In this document: in pieces, positions 7,920-17,328 of the stretch
Numbering within the stretch: the stretch's first letter is position 1
How the letters are laid out: the number at the start of each line of letters is the position of its first letter
Assembly: GCA_964446945.1 (NCBI GenBank)
Contig: CAYUQO010000001.1
Coordinates: 1 to 64,000 of the forward strand
Length of the DNA: 64,000 nucleotides
Source of the DNA: CAIYRG01 sp964446945
GTDB taxonomy: Bacteria > Pseudomonadota > Alphaproteobacteria > Micropepsales > Micropepsaceae
Direction of reading: 5' to 3'
Notes under the pieces: model-generated
The model's input: the letters and a program-made list of their open reading frames with translations, nothing else
Told to the model about the DNA's origin: nothing
The model's database searches: none
Position numbers and translations under genes: made by a program

Positions 7920-10739
7920 ATGTTCGCCAGCCTCCTGACCGGACTGACTTTCAGCGCTCCCTACGTGTTGTGGGCATTGGCTGCGCTGCCGGCCATTTAC
8001 TGGCTGTTGCGCGTCACGCCCCCGGCGCCCAAGCGCGTCGTGTTTCCGCCATTGCGGCTGTTGTTCGGACTGCGCGCCAGCGAAGAGACGCCGGCGCGCA
8101 CACCGTGGTGGCTGCTGCTGATGCGCCTGATCGCTGCGGCCATTGCGATCTTCGCGCTCGCCGAACCGCTGTATGACCCGACACCGGTGGCGCGCGGCAA
8201 CGGACCGCTGGTGATGGTGGTGGACAATGGCTGGCCATCGGCTGCGCAATGGGAAGCGCGCCAGGCGGCGATGCAGCGCGGACTGACCGGAGCAACCCGG
8301 GACAATCGCCCGGTGATGATCGTCGCCACGGCCGAGACCGTTCCCGTCATCACCCAATTCCTCGATCCATCCAAGGCGCTGAAGACCGTTCAGGACATGG
8401 TTCCGCGCCCGTGGTTGCCCGATCGTGCCAAGACGCTGGCACGGATGCAGCAGATGAAGTTCCAGGGCACGCCGCAGATCATGTGGTTCTCCGACGGCGT
8501 GGACCACGGCAATGCCAAAGCGTTTGGCGACGGGCTGGCGAAGCTCGGATCGCTCAGCGTGTTCCAGGATCCGTCCGACAAGGCGCCGATCGCCATGCGG
8601 CCGCCCGACAACGCCAATACCGGCTTCGGCATCACACTGTCGCGCATGCCGGCCGATGTGCAGCGCGAGGGCCGGGTGGCGGCGCTGGATGCGCGCGGCG
8701 AGGTGCTGGAAACCGCGCCATATCATTTCGGGCTGCGTGCCACCGAAACCAAAACCAACATTGCTTTGCCGCTGGAACTGCGCAACGACACCGTGCGCAT
8801 CGCGGTAATGGCGAATGATTCCGCCGGTTCGGTCCAGCTCGTGGACGCACGTTTCCGCCGCCGTCCCGTCGGCATCGTCTCCGGCGGCACTGCGGATAAT
8901 GAACAGCCGCTGCTGTCCGATATCTATTACATCGAGCGTGCGCTCTCGCCCTATGCCGAGTTGCACAAAGGTACCGTCGATCAGGTGCTGAACAGCGGTG
9001 TTGCGGTGATCGCAATCGCCGATATCGGGCAGTTGTCACAGGAAGAACACGACCGGCTGGCGAAATTCGTCGATGAAGGCGGCGTGCTGCTGCGCTTCGG
9101 CGGCCCGCGCCTTGCCGCGCATAGCGATGATCTGGTTCCGGAGCGCCTGCGCGAAGGTGAGCGGCTGATGGGCAGCGCCATGACCTGGGCATCGCCCCAG
9201 CATCTCGCAGCGTTCCCCGATGACAGCCCATTCCACGGACTTAACATCGCCCCCGACGTCACGGTGTCACGCCAGGTTCTCGCCGAGCCGTCGATCGAAC
9301 TTGCCGATCACACCTGGGCAAGGCTCGACGATGGGACGCCGCTCGTCACCGGTGCACAGAAGGGCCGCGGCTGGCTCGTCCTGTTCCATGTCGCGGCGAG
9401 CCCCGGCTGGTCGTCATTGCCGATCTCGGGGCTCTATGTCGACATGCTGCGCCGCGTGGTCGAATTGTCGGAAGGTGTGCGCGGCGGTGCTGCTGCTGCG
9501 AAGACCGGAACCTTCCCGCCGTACCAGACGCTGGACGGTTTCGGGCATCTCGAGAAGCCCTATCCCGAAGCAACTCCGATCCGTGCATCAGAAATCGAAA
9601 CTGTGACGACGAGTCCCTTGCATCCTCCTGGGCTGTACGGCGTTCAGGGTGCTCTGGTGGCGCTGAACGCGTTCGGTTCGCGCTCGGTGCTGAAGCCGCT
9701 CGCAATCGGGAGGCGACTCTTCCCGTATACCGGCACGGCCGCGCAGGAACTGAAATGGCCCATGCTTGAGATCGCCCTGATTGTTCTTCTGATCGATGCG
9801 CTGATCTCGCTCATGCTCCGGGGCTACATCACGATCGGTGGGCGTTCGCGCCAGTTCCGCAAGACCGCGGTGGGTTCGGCAACCGCGCTGTTGTTGATGG
9901 CAGCTCCGGTTGCATTGTTCGGCTTTTCCAATCACGCGCTGGCTGCCACCGCCCAGCGGAGCCAGGCCATCACGGAGAAAGACAAAGCGCTCGATTCCGC
10001 ACTCGACACCAGGCTTGCCTATGTGGTCACCGGTGATCCCGAGGTCGACAAGATGAGCAAAGCCGGTCTGTTCGGCCTCGGACTCGAACTCAAGGCGCGC
10101 ACCGCCTATGAGCCGGCTGAGCCGGTGGGCGTCGATATCGAAAAGGACGATCTTTCTTTCTACCCGCTGCTCTATTGGCCGATGGCGCCGACCGAAAAAG
10201 ACCTTTCCGACGCGGCGGTCGCCAAGATCGACCAGTTCATGCGCAATGGCGGCACGATTCTGTTCGATACCCGCGATTCTCCCATCGGCGGTCTCGGCAG
10301 CCTGGCATCGCCGGGTGAAGCGGTGCTGCGGCGCCTGTTGGCCAAGCTCGATATCCCGCCGCTGGAGCCGTGTCCCGCCGATCATGTTTTGACCAAGACA
10401 TTTTATTTGCTGAAGGGCGGGGATTTTCCCGGGCGCTGGAGCGGCGGCCAGGTCTGGGTTGAAGCGCTTCCTCCGTCTGATCCGAAAAATCCTCCGGCAC
10501 AGCCGGTTGCGGCGCGCGGCGGCGATGGCGTGTCGCCGATCGTGATGGGCGGTAATGACTGGGCGTCTGCCTGGGCGCGTGACGAGCAGGGAAATCCAAT
10601 TGCAGCGGTGCAGGGTGGGGAACAGCAGCGCGAGATGGCGATTCGCTTCGGGATCAATCTCGTGATCTATTCCATGACCGGGAATTACAAGACCGATCAG
10701 GTGCACGTTCCGGCATTGCTGGAACGTTTGGGAAAGTAG
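7920..10739 (+). CDS. BatA-like / DUF4159 large membrane protein
   Basis: 939 residues. The N-terminus has the aerotolerance (BatA) layout: two transmembrane segments (residues about 10-30 and 60-82) around the VVFPPLRLLFGLRASEETP segment. A large periplasmic region with Rossmann-like stretches follows, then further hydrophobic segments around residues 615-640 and 650-675 (the latter ending in a signal-peptide-like ALAATA), then a C-terminal DUF4159 domain (RLAYVVTGDPEVD ... GGTILFDTRD). DUF4159 is linked to the VWA/MoxR membrane systems. Start ATG is 3 bases after the DUF58 stop. Confidence 0.88.
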   Translation: MFASLLTGLTFSAPYVLWALAALPAIYWLLRVTPPAPKRVVFPPLRLLFGLRASEETPARTPWWLLLMRLIAAAIAIFALAEPLYDPTPVARGNGPLVMVVDNGWPSAAQWEARQAAMQRGLTGATRDNRPVMIVATAETVPVITQFLDPSKALKTVQDMVPRPWLPDRAKTLARMQQMKFQGTPQIMWFSDGVDHGNAKAFGDGLAKLGSLSVFQDPSDKAPIAMRPPDNANTGFGITLSRMPADVQREGRVAALDARGEVLETAPYHFGLRATETKTNIALPLELRNDTVRIAVMANDSAGSVQLVDARFRRRPVGIVSGGTADNEQPLLSDIYYIERALSPYAELHKGTVDQVLNSGVAVIAIADIGQLSQEEHDRLAKFVDEGGVLLRFGGPRLAAHSDDLVPERLREGERLMGSAMTWASPQHLAAFPDDSPFHGLNIAPDVTVSRQVLAEPSIELADHTWARLDDGTPLVTGAQKGRGWLVLFHVAASPGWSSLPISGLYVDMLRRVVELSEGVRGGAAAAKTGTFPPYQTLDGFGHLEKPYPEATPIRASEIETVTTSPLHPPGLYGVQGALVALNAFGSRSVLKPLAIGRRLFPYTGTAAQELKWPMLEIALIVLLIDALISLMLRGYITIGGRSRQFRKTAVGSATALLLMAAPVALFGFSNHALAATAQRSQAITEKDKALDSALDTRLAYVVTGDPEVDKMSKAGLFGLGLELKARTAYEPAEPVGVDIEKDDLSFYPLLYWPMAPTEKDLSDAAVAKIDQFMRNGGTILFDTRDSPIGGLGSLASPGEAVLRRLLAKLDIPPLEPCPADHVLTKTFYLLKGGDFPGRWSGGQVWVEALPPSDPKNPPAQPVAARGGDGVSPIVMGGNDWASAWARDEQGNPIAAVQGGEQQREMAIRFGINLVIYSMTGNYKTDQVHVPALLERLGK

Positions 10740-10745
10740 GTCGAC

Positions 10746-12902
10746 ATGTCGTCATTCGGCATCGCCTTTGCCCCGCATCTGCCCTTGTGGCAGCTCGCCG
10801 CCTTTGGGGGCGTGGCGCTGCTGATCCTGGCGTTCTCGCAATACCGCCGTGCGCACGGCGCCTGGGCGCGAATTCTTGCCTTTGCCGTCATCATGGTTGC
10901 GCTCGCCAACCCTTTGATCGTGAAGGAGACCCGGCAGGGGCTGTCCAACATCGTCGCGCTGATCATCGACCGCTCGCAGAGCATGGAGATCGGCAGCCGC
11001 AAGGCCGATTCTGAAAAGGCGCTGGTGGCGCTCCGTGACAAGCTCAAGACCATGAATGTCGAACTGCGCGAAGGCGAGGTTCGCACCACGGCGGATGCCG
11101 GCGATAATGGCGGCACCGCTTTGTTCTCGGCATTGAATGCGGCGCTGTCCGATGCGCCGCCTGACCGTGTGGCCGGCGCTATCGTCATCACCGATGGTCA
11201 GGTGCATGACGCGCCCGATCCCAAGACCTTCCATCTCGGCGCACCGTTCCATGTCCTTCTCACCGGCGCGCCGAATGAACGCGACCGCAAGCTGACCGTG
11301 GTGCGGGCGACCCGCTTCAACATCGTCGGCAAGGACGCGCAGATCACGTTCCGGGTTGATGATTTCGGGGGTTCACCGGCGGCCAACGCACAGGTTTCGG
11401 TGCGGGTTGATGGCCAGGATCAGGGCAAGCGCAATGTTCCCGTCGGCAAGGACACGACCATCAACCTGCCGATCACCCATGGCGGCGAGAATGTCGTTGA
11501 GCTCGAAGCTGCGCCCGGTCCGGCAGAGCAAACGCTGCAGAACAACCGCGCCGCCGTCATCGTTAATGGCGTGCGCGACCGGTTGCGCGTGCTGCTGGTT
11601 TCCGGCGAGCCGCATGCCGGCGAGCGAGTGTGGCGCAACCTCCTGAAAGCCGATCCGTCCGTCGATCTGGTGCATTTCACGATCTTGCGTCCACCAGACA
11701 AGCAGGACAGCACCCCGATCAACGAATTGGCGCTGATCCAATTTCCGACGCGCGAGCTGTTCGCCGAGAAGCTGCACGAGTTCGATCTCGTCATCCTCGA
11801 CCGCTACCAGAACCGCGACATCCTTCCGCTCGCCTATTTCGACAACATCGCCCGGTATGTCGAAAATGGTGGCGCGTTGCTGGTGTCGGCCGGGCCGGAA
11901 TTCGCCGATGAGTCGAGCATCTACCGCACGCCGCTCGCGGCGGTATTGCCGGCGGAGCCAACCGGCGAAGTGATCACCGGCGCATTCCGCCCGCAGATCA
12001 CCAAGGCGGGATTTGCCCATCCGGTGACGCGCGATTTGCCGCTGGTGAATGACGCACTTCAGGCCGCGGCGAGCGCGCCTCCGGGCGCCAATCCCGCGCT
12101 GTCTGTGCAGACGGTACAACCGGTGGCATCGGGTTCGGAAGAACTGCCCGCCCAACCCAATTGGGGTCCGTGGTTCCGGCTGATCGCAACCCAGCGCGTG
12201 GCCGGCAATGTCGTGATGTCCGGCCCCGGCAACCGCCCGCTGCTGGTTTTGGACCGGGTGCAGAAGGGACGTGTGGCGCAGCTTCTTTCCGACCAGATCT
12301 GGCTGTGGGCCCGCGGCTATGAGAATGGCGGTCCGCAGGCGGAATTGCTGCGGCGCCTTGCGCACTGGCTGATGAAGGAACCGGAGCTCGAGGAAGAGCG
12401 TCTGACGGCCGAAGTGGCGGGCGGCGAATTGCGCGTCACCCGGCAGACCATGGCCGACACGGCACCCGATGTGAAGGTGACCACACCGACCGGCAAGAGC
12501 GACGTGTTGCATATGTCGCCGTCGAGCCCGGGCCGGTTCGTCGGGCATCTCAAGGCGGATGAGCTCGGCCTGTACCGGATGAATGACGGCACCCTGAATG
12601 CGGTTGCTGCGGCTGGACCGCTGAACCCGCGCGAAGTCGCCGATATGCGCGCCACCGACGAAATCCTGCGCCCCTACGCCGATGCGACCGGAGGCGGCGT
12701 GCAGTGGTTGTCGGACGGTTTGCCGGACTTAAGGGCGGTGGATCAGGGTGCGACGACGCGTGGCAGCGGCTGGTTTGGAATCGAACGCCGCGGCGCCTAT
12801 CGCGTCACGTCCGTGGACAGTCAGGAACTCCTGCCGCCATGGCTGGCGCTGATCATCGTTCTGGCAACGCTGCTCTTCGCCTGGCGCCGCGAGTCGGTGT
12901 AA
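10746..12902 (+). CDS. VWA-like membrane protein of the MoxR operon
   Basis: 718 residues. Two N-terminal transmembrane segments (about 14-31 and 38-58), a VWA-type domain opening with IIDRSQSM (DxSxS metal-ion site) and continuing to GAIVITDGQVHD, then beta-sandwich-like sequence, a second Rossmann-like segment (VILDRYQNRDILP ... GGALLVSAGPEF), and a C-terminal transmembrane anchor (LPPWLALIIVLATLLFAW). Last gene of the MoxR operon. Likely partner of the DUF4159 protein in a membrane complex; this is inference from gene order and topology. Confidence 0.85.
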   Translation: MSSFGIAFAPHLPLWQLAAFGGVALLILAFSQYRRAHGAWARILAFAVIMVALANPLIVKETRQGLSNIVALIIDRSQSMEIGSRKADSEKALVALRDKLKTMNVELREGEVRTTADAGDNGGTALFSALNAALSDAPPDRVAGAIVITDGQVHDAPDPKTFHLGAPFHVLLTGAPNERDRKLTVVRATRFNIVGKDAQITFRVDDFGGSPAANAQVSVRVDGQDQGKRNVPVGKDTTINLPITHGGENVVELEAAPGPAEQTLQNNRAAVIVNGVRDRLRVLLVSGEPHAGERVWRNLLKADPSVDLVHFTILRPPDKQDSTPINELALIQFPTRELFAEKLHEFDLVILDRYQNRDILPLAYFDNIARYVENGGALLVSAGPEFADESSIYRTPLAAVLPAEPTGEVITGAFRPQITKAGFAHPVTRDLPLVNDALQAAASAPPGANPALSVQTVQPVASGSEELPAQPNWGPWFRLIATQRVAGNVVMSGPGNRPLLVLDRVQKGRVAQLLSDQIWLWARGYENGGPQAELLRRLAHWLMKEPELEEERLTAEVAGGELRVTRQTMADTAPDVKVTTPTGKSDVLHMSPSSPGRFVGHLKADELGLYRMNDGTLNAVAAAGPLNPREVADMRATDEILRPYADATGGGVQWLSDGLPDLRAVDQGATTRGSGWFGIERRGAYRVTSVDSQELLPPWLALIIVLATLLFAWRRESV

Positions 12903-13079
12903 CCGGGGCGGCCTCTGAGCCGCCCATCCAGTAGGCGCCCCGGCGCGCTTTGCGCGCCTCACTTTTGATACTGCCGCGGCGCGAAGCGCCGCGTGCGGGC
13001 TGCGAGCCAATGATTTCTTCGCGGCGCGGATGCGCCCCGACTGGGTGGTCGGGTCTTCGCCCGACTATGACAAATAGTG
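12903..13079. repeat. stacked palindromes between convergent genes (REP-like)
   Basis: This 177-base spacer holds consecutive hairpins: GGGCGGC..GCCGCCC (about 12908-12925), GGCGCGC-TTT-GCGCGCC (12943-12959), GCGGCGC-GAA-GCGCCGC (12977-12993) and GTCGGG..CCCGAC (about 13048-13065). It could act as a two-way terminator. The 17-base GGCGCGC-TTT-GCGCGCC unit recurs as its exact reverse complement at 15859-15875, again beside a GCGGCGC palindrome, which points to a dispersed repeat. Confidence 0.6.
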
Positions 13080-14684
13080 TCAGTTCGGCGCCAGATAAAA
13101 ATACCCGACCTTGTTGTTCGCCGGACTGCCGAACCACATACGGCCTTTGGTGTCGGTGAAGAACTCCCGCATGGTGTTTTCCGATTGCGGGAACGGAAAC
13201 TCCGTAACCTGACCATTGCGCGGATCGAGCCGGCCGATCACATCCATATGCTCAGACGAGTACCAGACATCACCCGACGCGTCGACGCCGAGAGCGTAGG
13301 GCGTTGCTTCCGGACCGGGTAGCGGAAATTCCTTGAAGCTTTGCGTCGCCGGATCGAAATGTCCGATCTGACCCGCTTTGAATTCGGCAAACCAGACAGT
13401 GCCATCGGCGGCAATCTGAATGCGGCGCGGCCGCGCATCGGCGGTGGGAATTTTCCACTTGGTCACTTTCAGCGTCTTTGCGTCGATCTTGCCGATCTGG
13501 CCGTCCTGGACATATTCCGCGAACCAGCAATTCCCGGCCTTGTCCAGCGCCAGTCCATAGGCGCTGGGGATTTCGGCGAAGCGCGTGAATTTTCCGGTTT
13601 TCGGATCGAACACCGTCATCGGGCGGCCGGTGGTCCAGACTCGACCCTGCGCATCGACGCGCAAAGTGTGCTTGTCGCCGCCGGCCGTGACCCCTTCTTT
13701 GCCCGGTGCATAGGCGTCCTGATATTCCGTGATCTTCTGCGTCGCCGGGTCCCAACGGCCGATTTTGTTGGCCCCCTGTTCGGTCAGCCACACGCTGCCA
13801 TCCGGCCCAGGGACCGCCGAATGAATCGCCGCGGTGGTATCGTTCGGCACGCGGAATTCATCGACCTTGCCGGTATTCGGATCCAGCCTCTCGATGCGGT
13901 TGGCCGCGCCATAATCGGGAATCCAGAACATTCCCTTCTTGTCCTCGACCGCACTCCACGGCATGCGGTTGGCTTTGGGCATCTGATATTCGACATAGAC
14001 AATCTTCATCGCCTCGTCGGGGAAATTCCGCACGATGTTCTTGTAGCCCGGCATGTCGGACGGCGAGGGTGGCAATACCGAATGTTCGCCAAACAGCAGA
14101 TTGATGTAGTTCGTCACAGCGTCCGCATCTGCATCCGGGAAGGGCTGCACTCCGTCGAGAAAGAAATGCATCGCTCCGCGCATGAAATTCACCCGGTCGC
14201 GCCACCCGTCGAGATCGCGCGTATACGACGCCATGCGGGTCTGGAATCCGTGGCAGGCAAAACAGCGCCCGACCAGCACATCCTTGCCGTGCAGGACATT
14301 GTTCCCCAGCGCCGAGGGGAACAGCTTCTCGCCCTGATATTGCGAGATGTCGTTCCAGTGCACCATGTCCTTCCGTAGACGGAAGGTTTTGGTCAGGTTC
14401 GAAGTTGAATCCAGATTCACGCCGGATGCCGCATCACCGGCAAAACCGGGAGCACGGATCTGCAGCCGGTATTCGCCGGCCCGGAGATCGGGAATGCGAT
14501 AGTTGCCCTGCCGGTCGGACAGGACGCTGACCAGCATGTTGTCTCGCGTGTTTTCCGCCTGAACGAATGCGCCGCGGAAGGGCGAACCATCCGGCCCGGT
14601 GACGGTGCCGGTTATGGTGGCGGCATGCGCCAGCGCCAGGGGCGCACAGGTCAGCGCAAGCGCGCCCAGTAAAATCCGTCTCAT
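13080..14684 (-). CDS. exported regulatory-like domain / mono-heme c / Vgb-type propeller protein
   Basis: 534 residues. A signal peptide ending at AHA is followed by a carboxypeptidase-regulatory-like beta sandwich (TITGTVTGPDGSPFRGAFV ... YRLQIRAPGFAG), a cytochrome-c-like segment with one heme motif CFACH (about residues 137-141), and a virginiamycin-B-lyase-type beta-propeller with repeated blades of the form DGSVWLTEQGANKIGRWDP. Start ATG at 14684 follows GGGAGGGAC. Probably a periplasmic redox or binding protein; substrate not deducible. The order of three unrelated modules is uncommon. Confidence 0.75.
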   Translation of the reverse strand: MRRILLGALALTCAPLALAHAATITGTVTGPDGSPFRGAFVQAENTRDNMLVSVLSDRQGNYRIPDLRAGEYRLQIRAPGFAGDAASGVNLDSTSNLTKTFRLRKDMVHWNDISQYQGEKLFPSALGNNVLHGKDVLVGRCFACHGFQTRMASYTRDLDGWRDRVNFMRGAMHFFLDGVQPFPDADADAVTNYINLLFGEHSVLPPSPSDMPGYKNIVRNFPDEAMKIVYVEYQMPKANRMPWSAVEDKKGMFWIPDYGAANRIERLDPNTGKVDEFRVPNDTTAAIHSAVPGPDGSVWLTEQGANKIGRWDPATQKITEYQDAYAPGKEGVTAGGDKHTLRVDAQGRVWTTGRPMTVFDPKTGKFTRFAEIPSAYGLALDKAGNCWFAEYVQDGQIGKIDAKTLKVTKWKIPTADARPRRIQIAADGTVWFAEFKAGQIGHFDPATQSFKEFPLPGPEATPYALGVDASGDVWYSSEHMDVIGRLDPRNGQVTEFPFPQSENTMREFFTDTKGRMWFGSPANNKVGYFYLAPN

Positions 14685-14741
14685 AATCGTCCCTCCCACT
14701 ACGCTGGAGAAACGCTATCAACTGTAGTGACGGACGTCTAT

Positions 14742-15422
14742 TCAGCCGCTGCCTTGCGGCTGCTGCGCTGGCGCATCGGCCGGAGGACGCTGGTCCGGAT
14801 TTCCGTCTCTCCGGAAACGCCGGCCGCCCCGGAAGCCCGCTCCCGGTGGGCCGCCATCGCGGTCGCCGCGGCCAAATCCCCGGCCGCCAAAGCCGCGGCC
14901 AAATCCATTGTTGGGACCTGTGAAGCGCAGCGATTGCTGGAACCGGATCATTTCCCCGGATGACGGATCGGCGCTGGACGCCAGCTCCGTGCCCTCGATC
15001 TGATACAGCCGGTGATCGCCGAAGAAGATGCCGACCGTGGAATGGCTGCCGTCCTTTTCCGTGATGCTGAACTGCCGGCCGCGGTTGCCGTTCACGCGCG
15101 CAGGCAGATCGAGATTGACGCTGCCGCGTTCGCGCAATGCGACGATCGCCTGATCGATGGCTTTGTTGCCGTCGACCATCATGTCCTTGTAGTCAATGAC
15201 CGTCATGCGATAGATCGCGTCGTTCTGGCGCAGCGCATATAATGTTTCGTCTGCATCGGCGCCGTCGGGCGTTTTCACTTTCATATGGCCCACCGCGGGA
15301 TCACCGGGGAATGAGACGGCAAATCCCTGTTCGGCATAATTGAATTCGGTCCATGTGGACTGGGCCTGTGCGGACACAGGGAGAATGGCGGCACAAGCGG
15401 CGGCAAGCAGAATGGAACGCAT
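14742..15422 (-). CDS. exported protein with Gly/Arg-rich tail, unknown function
   Basis: 226 residues. A clear signal peptide (MRSILLAAACAAILPVSAQA) is followed by a folded domain of about 140 residues beginning WTEFNYAEQGFAVSFPGDPAV. That opening resembles small exported proteins in which a phrase of the type 'gFsvsfPg.P' starts the domain. The last 60 residues are low complexity, rich in Gly, Arg, Phe and Asp (FGRGFGGRGFGRGD), ending in a Pro/Gln stretch. Monocistronic by position. Function unknown. Confidence 0.7.
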   Translation of the reverse strand: MRSILLAAACAAILPVSAQAQSTWTEFNYAEQGFAVSFPGDPAVGHMKVKTPDGADADETLYALRQNDAIYRMTVIDYKDMMVDGNKAIDQAIVALRERGSVNLDLPARVNGNRGRQFSITEKDGSHSTVGIFFGDHRLYQIEGTELASSADPSSGEMIRFQQSLRFTGPNNGFGRGFGGRGFGRGDRDGGPPGAGFRGGRRFRRDGNPDQRPPADAPAQQPQGSG

Positions 15423-15511
15423 GGTTGTTTCCCGGCATTACAGTGCAATTTTCGCATGTAACGCGGATTATGTCTCTTTCGGAACCATGACGGATTTTAC
15501 AGGGGCACCGG

Positions 15512-15787
15512 ATGCGTAGCGGACGGCGAATGGTTCGGCTCTGGATCGCCGCGACGGTGTTCTGGGTCGCCTATTGGGTGTGGATCTACAGCACCAAATG
15601 CTTTCACGCGGGCAATGCGCTGTGGTGTCCGGCCGGCGGCGATCCCACCTCAACGACGGTCGTGCGTACGGTGGAATGGCGATTCTGGCTGATGACGGTG
15701 CTGCCGCCGATATGGATATTGCTTGTCGGACTGCTGCTGTGGTTCGCGCTGGAAGGCTTTCGCCGCCGCAAGGACGAAAAAAAATGA
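15512..15787 (+). CDS. small two-TM membrane protein, unknown
   Basis: 91 residues with two strongly hydrophobic segments (LWIAATVFWVAYWVWIYS and LPPIWILLVGLLLWFAL) separated by a loop containing two Cys (KCFHAGNALWCPAG), and a charged RRRKDEKK tail that should be cytosolic. The start at 15512 follows AGGGG; Met at 15530 is an alternative. Unrecognised family. Confidence 0.65.
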   Translation: MRSGRRMVRLWIAATVFWVAYWVWIYSTKCFHAGNALWCPAGGDPTSTTVVRTVEWRFWLMTVLPPIWILLVGLLLWFALEGFRRRKDEKK

Positions 15788-15824
15788 CCGCATTTCGCTG
15801 GCCGCTTCCATCGGGCGACCGCAC

Positions 15825-15950
15825 GCGGCGCATGCGCCGCGGCAGATTCGAACCATAAGGCGCGCAAAGCGCGCCGGGCGCCTTCGGCGATTTGTATTTC
15901 CGCGCGATGGAGCCTTGCGGCGTTCGGCTCCGCGCCTCCGCTCCGCGTGA
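15825..15950. repeat. REP-like palindrome cluster, second copy
   Basis: Holds GCGGCGCATGCGCCGC (15825-15840, a perfect palindrome), GGCGCGC-AAA-GCGCGCC (15859-15875, the reverse complement of the unit at 12943-12959) and GGAGCC..GGCTCC (15909-15931). It lies between convergent genes, as the first copy does, but with the units in reversed order. Confidence 0.6.
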
Positions 15951-15954
15951 AATT

Positions 15955-17328
15955 TTATAGTTCGAACGCCTGGTGCGCTGCCGGCATTTCGACCCGTTCG
16001 CCCTGGATAAGTTTGGCGAATTCCGACATCACGCCGGCTTCGCCATGCACCAGAAATGTTCCCTTCCGTCCGGCAATGCCGTTATGCCATTGCAGCAATT
16101 CGCGCTGATCGGCATGGGCGGAAAAGCCATTCACGGTGTGGATGCTTGCGCGCACCTGCACATCCTCACCCAGAATTCGCACATGCTTCGCACCATCGAT
16201 AATGCGGCGCGCCGGCGTTCCCGGCGCCGCATAACCGACGAACATCACGGCCGATTTCGGGTTGTCGAGATTGTGCAGCAGATGGTGCCGGATGCGGCCA
16301 CCGGTCACCATGCCGGACCCCGCCATGATGACCGCGCCCGAATTGACCTGATTGATCGCCATGGAATCCAAGCGCGACCGCGCCATCTTCAAACCCGGCA
16401 CCGCAAACGGATCATGCCTTGTACGGAAGAATTGCGCGAGATTGTCATTATAGGATTCCGGGTGATGTTCGAAAACTTCGGTCGCCGACACTGCCATGGG
16501 TGAATCGAGAAACACCGGCAGTTGCGGCGGCAAAAGGTTTCTTTCGACGCCGTCACGAATGAAGAACAGCAGTTCCTGCGCCCGCTCGAGAGCAAATGTC
16601 GGAATGACAACATTGCCGCCGCGCTGGATCGTCTGCGTGATGCAGGCAAGAAATTCCTTCACGGTGTCGGGAAAATCGCGGTGCAGCCGGTCGCCATAGG
16701 TGGTCTCCATGATGATCCACTGCGCTGCTTTCGGCGTTTGCGGCGGGCGGAGCAGAGGCCGTCCGGCATTGCCGATATCGCCGGAGAACAGGATGGTTTT
16801 CGCGGCGCCCCCTTCCTGCACTTCCAGCAGGATGCTCGCCGAGCCGAGGATGTGCCCGGCATCGTAGAATGTCGCTGTGATACCCGGCGCAATTTGCAGC
16901 GGACGTTCATATTCGGCGGTGCGGCCGAAATGGCCCACCGCATTGGTCGCGTCAATCAGCGAATAGAGCGGCGGTTCGGGTTTTTGCGATTTGCGCTCGC
17001 GCCGCTGCATCTCTTCGTCCTGCAGGTGGGCGGCATCCGCGATCACCAGCCGTCCCAGTTCGACCGTGGCGGAAGTCGCAATGATTTCGGCCTTGAATCC
17101 GCGCTTGACCAGCAGCGGGATGCGCCCGCAGTGATCGAGATGGGCATGCGTCAGCAGCATGATGTCGATGCTGTCTGCATCGAATCCGAACGGATGGGCG
17201 TTTTCCTCATCAAGTTCGCGGCTTCCCTGCATCATGCCGCAATCGATCAGAATTTTTTTGCCCGCCGCTTCCAGCAGATGGCATGAGCCGGTGACGTCGC
17301 GGTCGGCGCCGTGGAATGAGAGCCGCAT
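15955..17328 (-). CDS. beta-CASP metallo-beta-lactamase-fold (RNA-processing type) hydrolase
   Basis: 457 residues with the metal motif LLTHAHLDHCGRIP, an upstream DVTGSCHLLEAAGKKILIDCG, DAGHILGSASILLE, SGDIGN and the C-terminal FSAHADQRELLQW, as in the MBL/beta-CASP family of nucleases related to CPSF-73 and RNase J. It most likely cleaves RNA, though no experimental substrate can be inferred. The start codon overlaps the stop of the LOG-family gene by one base (TGATG), so the two genes are translationally coupled. Confidence 0.88.
   Translation of the reverse strand: MRLSFHGADRDVTGSCHLLEAAGKKILIDCGMMQGSRELDEENAHPFGFDADSIDIMLLTHAHLDHCGRIPLLVKRGFKAEIIATSATVELGRLVIADAAHLQDEEMQRRERKSQKPEPPLYSLIDATNAVGHFGRTAEYERPLQIAPGITATFYDAGHILGSASILLEVQEGGAAKTILFSGDIGNAGRPLLRPPQTPKAAQWIIMETTYGDRLHRDFPDTVKEFLACITQTIQRGGNVVIPTFALERAQELLFFIRDGVERNLLPPQLPVFLDSPMAVSATEVFEHHPESYNDNLAQFFRTRHDPFAVPGLKMARSRLDSMAINQVNSGAVIMAGSGMVTGGRIRHHLLHNLDNPKSAVMFVGYAAPGTPARRIIDGAKHVRILGEDVQVRASIHTVNGFSAHADQRELLQWHNGIAGRKGTFLVHGEAGVMSEFAKLIQGERVEMPAAHQAFEL

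Noticed and set aside
7389..8966. 525-codon minus-strand frame opposite the DUF58 and DUF4159 genes
   Set aside because: Spans two real genes antisense, has His/Arg/Gln-rich composition and no recognisable motif. A shadow of high-GC coding.
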